From assembly GCF_000003815.2 (NCBI RefSeq), contig NC_049993.1:19394538-19458537 (forward strand): DNA of 64,000 bases, in the 5' to 3' direction. The DNA is from Branchiostoma floridae (taxonomy: Eukaryota; Chordata; Leptocardii; Amphioxiformes; Branchiostomatidae). Below are positions 60,893-64,000 of the stretch, in pieces (the stretch's first letter is position 1; each line of letters starts with the position of its first letter). A program made the position numbers and the translations under genes. The notes under the pieces were generated by a model, which made no database searches, was not told the DNA's origin, and saw only the letters and a program-made list of their open reading frames with translations.

Positions 60893-63715
60893 TAAACAGT
60901 AAGTGTTAGTATGTTAGCCACCTACAACCGGTACCAGTATTACAGCCTGCTGAGTTAATGTAGTAAATGGTTAATGCACTGCCTGATGATCACAGGATGG
61001 TGGGTATCACTACTAGTCAATCAATCAATCAATCAATCAATCTACAAATCAATTGATTAATCAGTCAATCAATCAATTAATCAATGTTTGTATAATAGCC
61101 ACCTACAACGGGTACCGGTATTACAGCCGACTCGCACCGCCCGATGATCATAGGATGGTGGGTATCTGTCAATCAACCAATGAATAAATCAATCAACCAA
61201 TTAATCAATCAGTCAATGAAACAATGTTAGTATGTTAGCCACCTACAACTGGAATTGCTACTACAGTCAGCTTGCACTGCCAGATGATCACAGGATGGTG
61301 GGTATCAATCAATCTATCAATCCATCTAATAATCTATTAAGTGACTAATTAATCGATCAATATTTCAATCAATCAATCAGTCAGTCAATAAACCAGTCAG
61401 TGTTAATATGTTAGCCTCCTACACCCAGTATTACAGTCAGCTTGTGCTGCCAGATGATCACAGGCCAGTAGATGTCAATCAATCAAACTGTCAATCAGTC
61501 AATCACACATCGCTGACCATGACCTCTCTACTTTTGATTAATTTCGGGCAATTGAAAAGTTGTTTCTGGCAAGTGAATTCTTTATGTAGTTGCCGGATAG
61601 GACAAGTGAATTTTAGAAAGCTTGTCCAACCCTGGAAGACACTGCAAAAATTAAACCCTTGCAAAAGTTTACTCTTTTACAGTAGGTGTATAGTTCTAAC
61701 CTTCGTGACCCTCACGACAGTTAATCTTTCAAATTGTCACCAAGCTGCCCTTTGTCCCAATGTTTCGGAATTTTTATGTACTGCTTGACCTTAAGAAAAG
61801 CGCCATTTTGTTGTGATCTTGTTGTGAGCAAGGTCCTCTGTGGTTGAAAGTTGCTTGGCGAGGATGCCCACCGGCATTTGAGTGTCACCTTCCAACTGTA
61901 AGTTTTTTAAAAAAACCTCCTTCAAATTTGAAGCTTTATCAAAATTGAATGTTGTGGTGTCATGTGGCGTGACTGCAGGGAGTTTGGCCCAGAAGCCAGA
62001 GGTTGTGGGTTCGAGTCCCGTCATGCTACAGAACTTGACAATGTGCCTCTGGGAAAGGCACTTTACAAGACATTCCTTATTCCACCCAGGTGTAAAAATG
62101 GGTACCTGACTTTGGTTGGGGAGGTAAAGGCGGTGGAAGGAGAGGGATGGGCTCCGTCTCCCAATACTGTGTCCTAAACACACTAGACACCCTTACACTG
62201 GGGACCAGATCCTCTGACAAGCATACAATTCTGATTGACAAGGGATGTTACCTGAGGCTACTTGTGATCAAAGTTGAAGACGCTAATTTTGTCCCTTAGA
62301 ATGCATCATTTTAACTTGGAATTGGATATACCCCCACACCAAATACTAGCACCAGTCCTATAACATTTGCCACGACTCACCAAGACATTTGGACCCCCTA
62401 TAATAAGATCCTAGCTAGCCTTGCTGTAGCAACTATTGGGAGCACCAAAGCTAACAAGGCCTGGACTGTCCCGGATGCCTGAATGATGTGGCCTGGCAGC
62501 TAAGTCCTCTCTCTGATTTAATTGTGTGTGGAAAAAAGCAAAATCTAAAGCAGTCTTTGTTTGCTGGGATTAACTCTGGTATTTGATAATGACGTCATAG
62601 CTTCTCAAAGTTCATCTGAGGACAGGTTTAAGGTACTGATCATTTGGCATATTTCTCACATCAGGCCATGTTTTGTACACAATATTACTCAGACGGGCAT
62701 CTCTCCTGTCAGAAAGGGGAGGCCACTGGAGGCCTTTCTCAGGCATTTTTCCGTTGAACTCTCGCTAACATCTGAAGCCAACTGGTAACGGGTAACACAG
62801 TGTTGCACTATACTCCAGGTGGGGACAAATGCCGTGTAGCTTTTGCCCAAGTACAAAAGCCACACATGTGGCATTGGTGTGGCGCAACTGGTAAAGTGTT
62901 CGGCTCGGAATCGAAAGGTTCCGAGTTCGACACCCACCATGCCTTGACCTTGGGAAAGGCACTTTACACAACTTTCCCAGAAGGTGGAGTGACGCCCACC
63001 GAGCCTCTTCAGCCAATCTGTCTACCTCTGTGCCAGAAAACACACTACGGATTTGGTGCGTCAATGTGCCAACATCTGCACATTGACTTCCACCAAGAAC
63101 TGTTATTTTTTATTTATTTGTTTTTTTGCCCCTACGGCCTCAACAAGGCTATGATACTTTAAGTAATTAACCTTACCAACCTTTTTTTTTTCCCTTTCCC
63201 AGCGTATCCCGGACCACATCGTACCAGCCTCCCTGTTCTACCCCGCCATGTTTGTGGACAGGTCCCAGAAGCAGGGCAGCCTCATTACCATGTAAGTACT
63301 AGTCCACGTTTTTATCTAACACGATAGAGAATTTTCAAACAAACAATGAGGGAGAGAAAGAACAAAAAACATGCATCAGTCCTGGGATAGCCACGTTAGG
63401 GATACTGTTCTTCTCGCCGCAAAAGCGCCACCTACATCGGCTACATATAGCGGTGAGAAGCAGAACTCCAGTTAGAAGCTCTGAGGAAGATGTCTGACAG
63501 ACATCGAAACGTCAGCAGGTGAGAAAAACTGGTTGTGTAAAATAAAATTCCTATGTCCTATGCATCAGTCCTTTTTTGGGTGAAATAGATAGAATTTTTT
63601 TCTTTCATTACATGTTGATAAATATAAAAATGTGTTTTCTCCCCTGTGTAGTTTCTCCATCTGGAACACCATGATGGGCACATCCCTCCTCAGCATGCCC
63701 TGGGCGCTCGGGAAG
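54332..63715 (+). CDS. slc38a9: SLC38A9 lysosomal amino-acid transceptor, first five coding exons (partial)
   Basis: Exons: 54332-54468, 55309-55362, 59852-59981, 63203-63291, 63652-63715. All junctions are GT-AG and in phase; the gene continues past the window. The N-terminal cytosolic domain includes RYRYYSRLAPPDDHRM (vertebrate HYYSRL), which in SLC38A9 belongs to the segment that binds Rag GTPases/Ragulator, then RIPDHIVPASLFYP (vertebrate APDHVVPAPEE). The first transmembrane helix begins [21 protein letters not shown] (vertebrate [20 protein letters not shown]). The protein senses luminal arginine and signals to mTORC1 while exporting amino acids. Exon 1 (Asn/Asp/Gly-rich) is poorly conserved. 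Both borders of exon 3 are massively duplicated, listed separately. The family assignment is strong from the YYSRL and IWNTMMG blocks. Confidence 0.9.
55363..56272 (+). other. slc38a9 intron 2, left part
   Basis: Unique AT-rich sequence. 55790-56060 holds an inexact inverted 'acctacactggtgcaggta' / 'gtgcaggttaggtgcaggta' pair, possibly a small degraded element. No exon is seen. Confidence 0.35.
56273..56372. other. Assembly gap (100 N)
   Basis: A standard-size gap at the left border of the 70-bp array. The true array length is therefore unknown. Confidence 1.
56373..59851 (+). repeat. 70-bp tandem array derived from the slc38a9 exon 3 acceptor, about 50 units
   Basis: The unit contains 'tataagtataactgttgg' (branch-point-like tataact), 'attttcccttctgtcctgtag' as pyrimidine tract plus AG, then 'aagtaggactttcaaactg' and 'tttcactaccc'. 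The last unit merges into the real exon 3, where tgcctgcag is followed by AAGCAGGAAACCGTTTCACT. The exon-like part of every unit is thus a diverged copy of the first ~28 nt of exon 3. Unit variants: a 6-bp cgtgta insertion, tgtccctgtag, gaattt, and late units with gattttc. The long mirrored frames on both strands are repeat translations. Confidence 0.95.
59474..59573. other. Assembly gap (100 N) inside the 70-bp array
   Basis: A standard-size placeholder. Copy number cannot be read from this assembly. Confidence 1.
59982..61490 (+). repeat. Array derived from the slc38a9 exon 3 donor edge, about ten units with (AATC)n spacers
   Basis: Units near 60049, 60180, 60330, 60473, 60656, 60779, 60917, 61097, 61237 and 61415 repeat the second half of exon 3 (TYNRYRYYSRLAPPDDHRM) plus the donor ATG|GTGGGT, followed by 'caatcaatcaat' microsatellite. 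Several units are nearly exact; others are decayed (YNWNCYYSRL; 'gttaatgcactgcctgatga'). 60473-60560 and 60917-61005 are a higher-order duplicate. Confidence 0.95.
61957..62180 (+). mobile_element. tRNA-derived SINE
   Basis: B box gggttcgagtccc, then 'ctgggaaaggcactttacaa', 'cacccaggtgtaaaaatggg' and 'ggaaggagagggatgggctc'. Same family as 28155-28395. Located in slc38a9 intron 3. Confidence 0.7.
62868..63000 (+). mobile_element. tRNA-derived SINE
   Basis: A box-like tggcgcaactggtaaagtg, B box-like gagttcgacacc, then 'ttgggaaaggcactttacac'. Truncated after the tail element. Located in slc38a9 intron 3, about 200 bp before exon 4. Confidence 0.7.
63470..63545 (+). mobile_element. Possible retroelement 3'-end signature
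   Basis: 'ctctgaggaagatgtctgac' followed by 'agacatcgaaacgtcagc' is a short hairpin with the gaagat...cgaaacgtc signature that I associate with 3' ends of Penelope-like or LINE insertions. A weak call; a related 'gaagaagacag...gtcgaaac' occurs near 17385. Confidence 0.3.
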
Positions 63716-64000
63716 GTAAGGCACTTTTTCATCAGTCCTACATCTTTCTTTCTTTCTCTCTTTATTGACGATGAGACAAGTCATTACAAGGGTCTGCCTA
63801 GGCAGCTTTGGGCTGGTAGCAGCAGAACCTACAAAAATGTGGACTAACATACAAAGAATTCATATCAAGAAACAATACAATATAATGCAACAAAGAAGCA
63901 ATAACTATGAAATGCAACTACCGATATGGAAGAAATTGGTCTGTATCATATAGGCACTAGACTTCTTCAACACATATGAGCGTCTCTATTAAGGACACGC

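Overview
The window is a eukaryotic, almost certainly amphioxus (Branchiostoma) genomic scaffold. The evidence is spliced genes with GT-AG introns, intronless TRIM-NHL genes, tandem LRR receptor genes, tRNA-derived SINEs, many short inverted-repeat transposons, four runs of N, and minisatellites that cross exon-intron borders. I recall such border-spanning 'mirage' minisatellites being described in amphioxus; that should be checked.

Layout. (1) 1-17200, + strand: a tandemly duplicated LRR transmembrane receptor locus. Copy 1 (3740-5792) has a 4-bp insertion and an in-frame stop in the ectodomain but an intact tyrosine-rich tail. Copy 2 (13417-14757) has an intact ectodomain but is cut off inside the transmembrane segment. 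5' leader copies, 3' flanks and a CA-rich minisatellite are duplicated with the genes. (2) 18063-22500, - strand: a seven-exon myozenin/calsarcin-like Z-disc protein ending in a PDZ ligand (ESEEL). (3) 27527-53727, - strand: a complete twelve-exon phosphoglucomutase-1 gene (563 aa, all catalytic motifs present). Its 12.6-kb intron 8 holds three + strand TRIM-NHL sequences: one full-length, one wrecked, and one with an intact frame but no B-box. (4) 54332 to beyond 63715, + strand: the first five exons of SLC38A9, the lysosomal amino-acid transceptor, running off the window. It is head-to-head with pgm1; the start codons are about 600 bp apart.

The standout signal is recurrent tandem amplification of exon edges together with their splice sites. 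In pgm1 it affects exon 3 (donor side, including the catalytic phosphoserine loop), exon 5 (five in-frame 63-bp acceptor copies plus donor copies), exon 9 (donor, four copies) and exon 10 (acceptor, one copy), with a weak trace at exon 7. In slc38a9 both edges of exon 3 are amplified: about 50 units of 70 bp carry its 3' splice site upstream, and about ten units carry its 5' splice site downstream. The myozenin-like gene shows the same around its exons 3 and 7. The transcripts must therefore be spliced through dozens of decoy sites, some of which would be used in frame.

Much of the rest is non-autonomous transposon sequence with recognisable TIRs and target-site duplications, plus SINE and LINE fragments and microsatellites. 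All exon models rest on reading splice sites and on remembered family sequence; no alignment or transcript was available.
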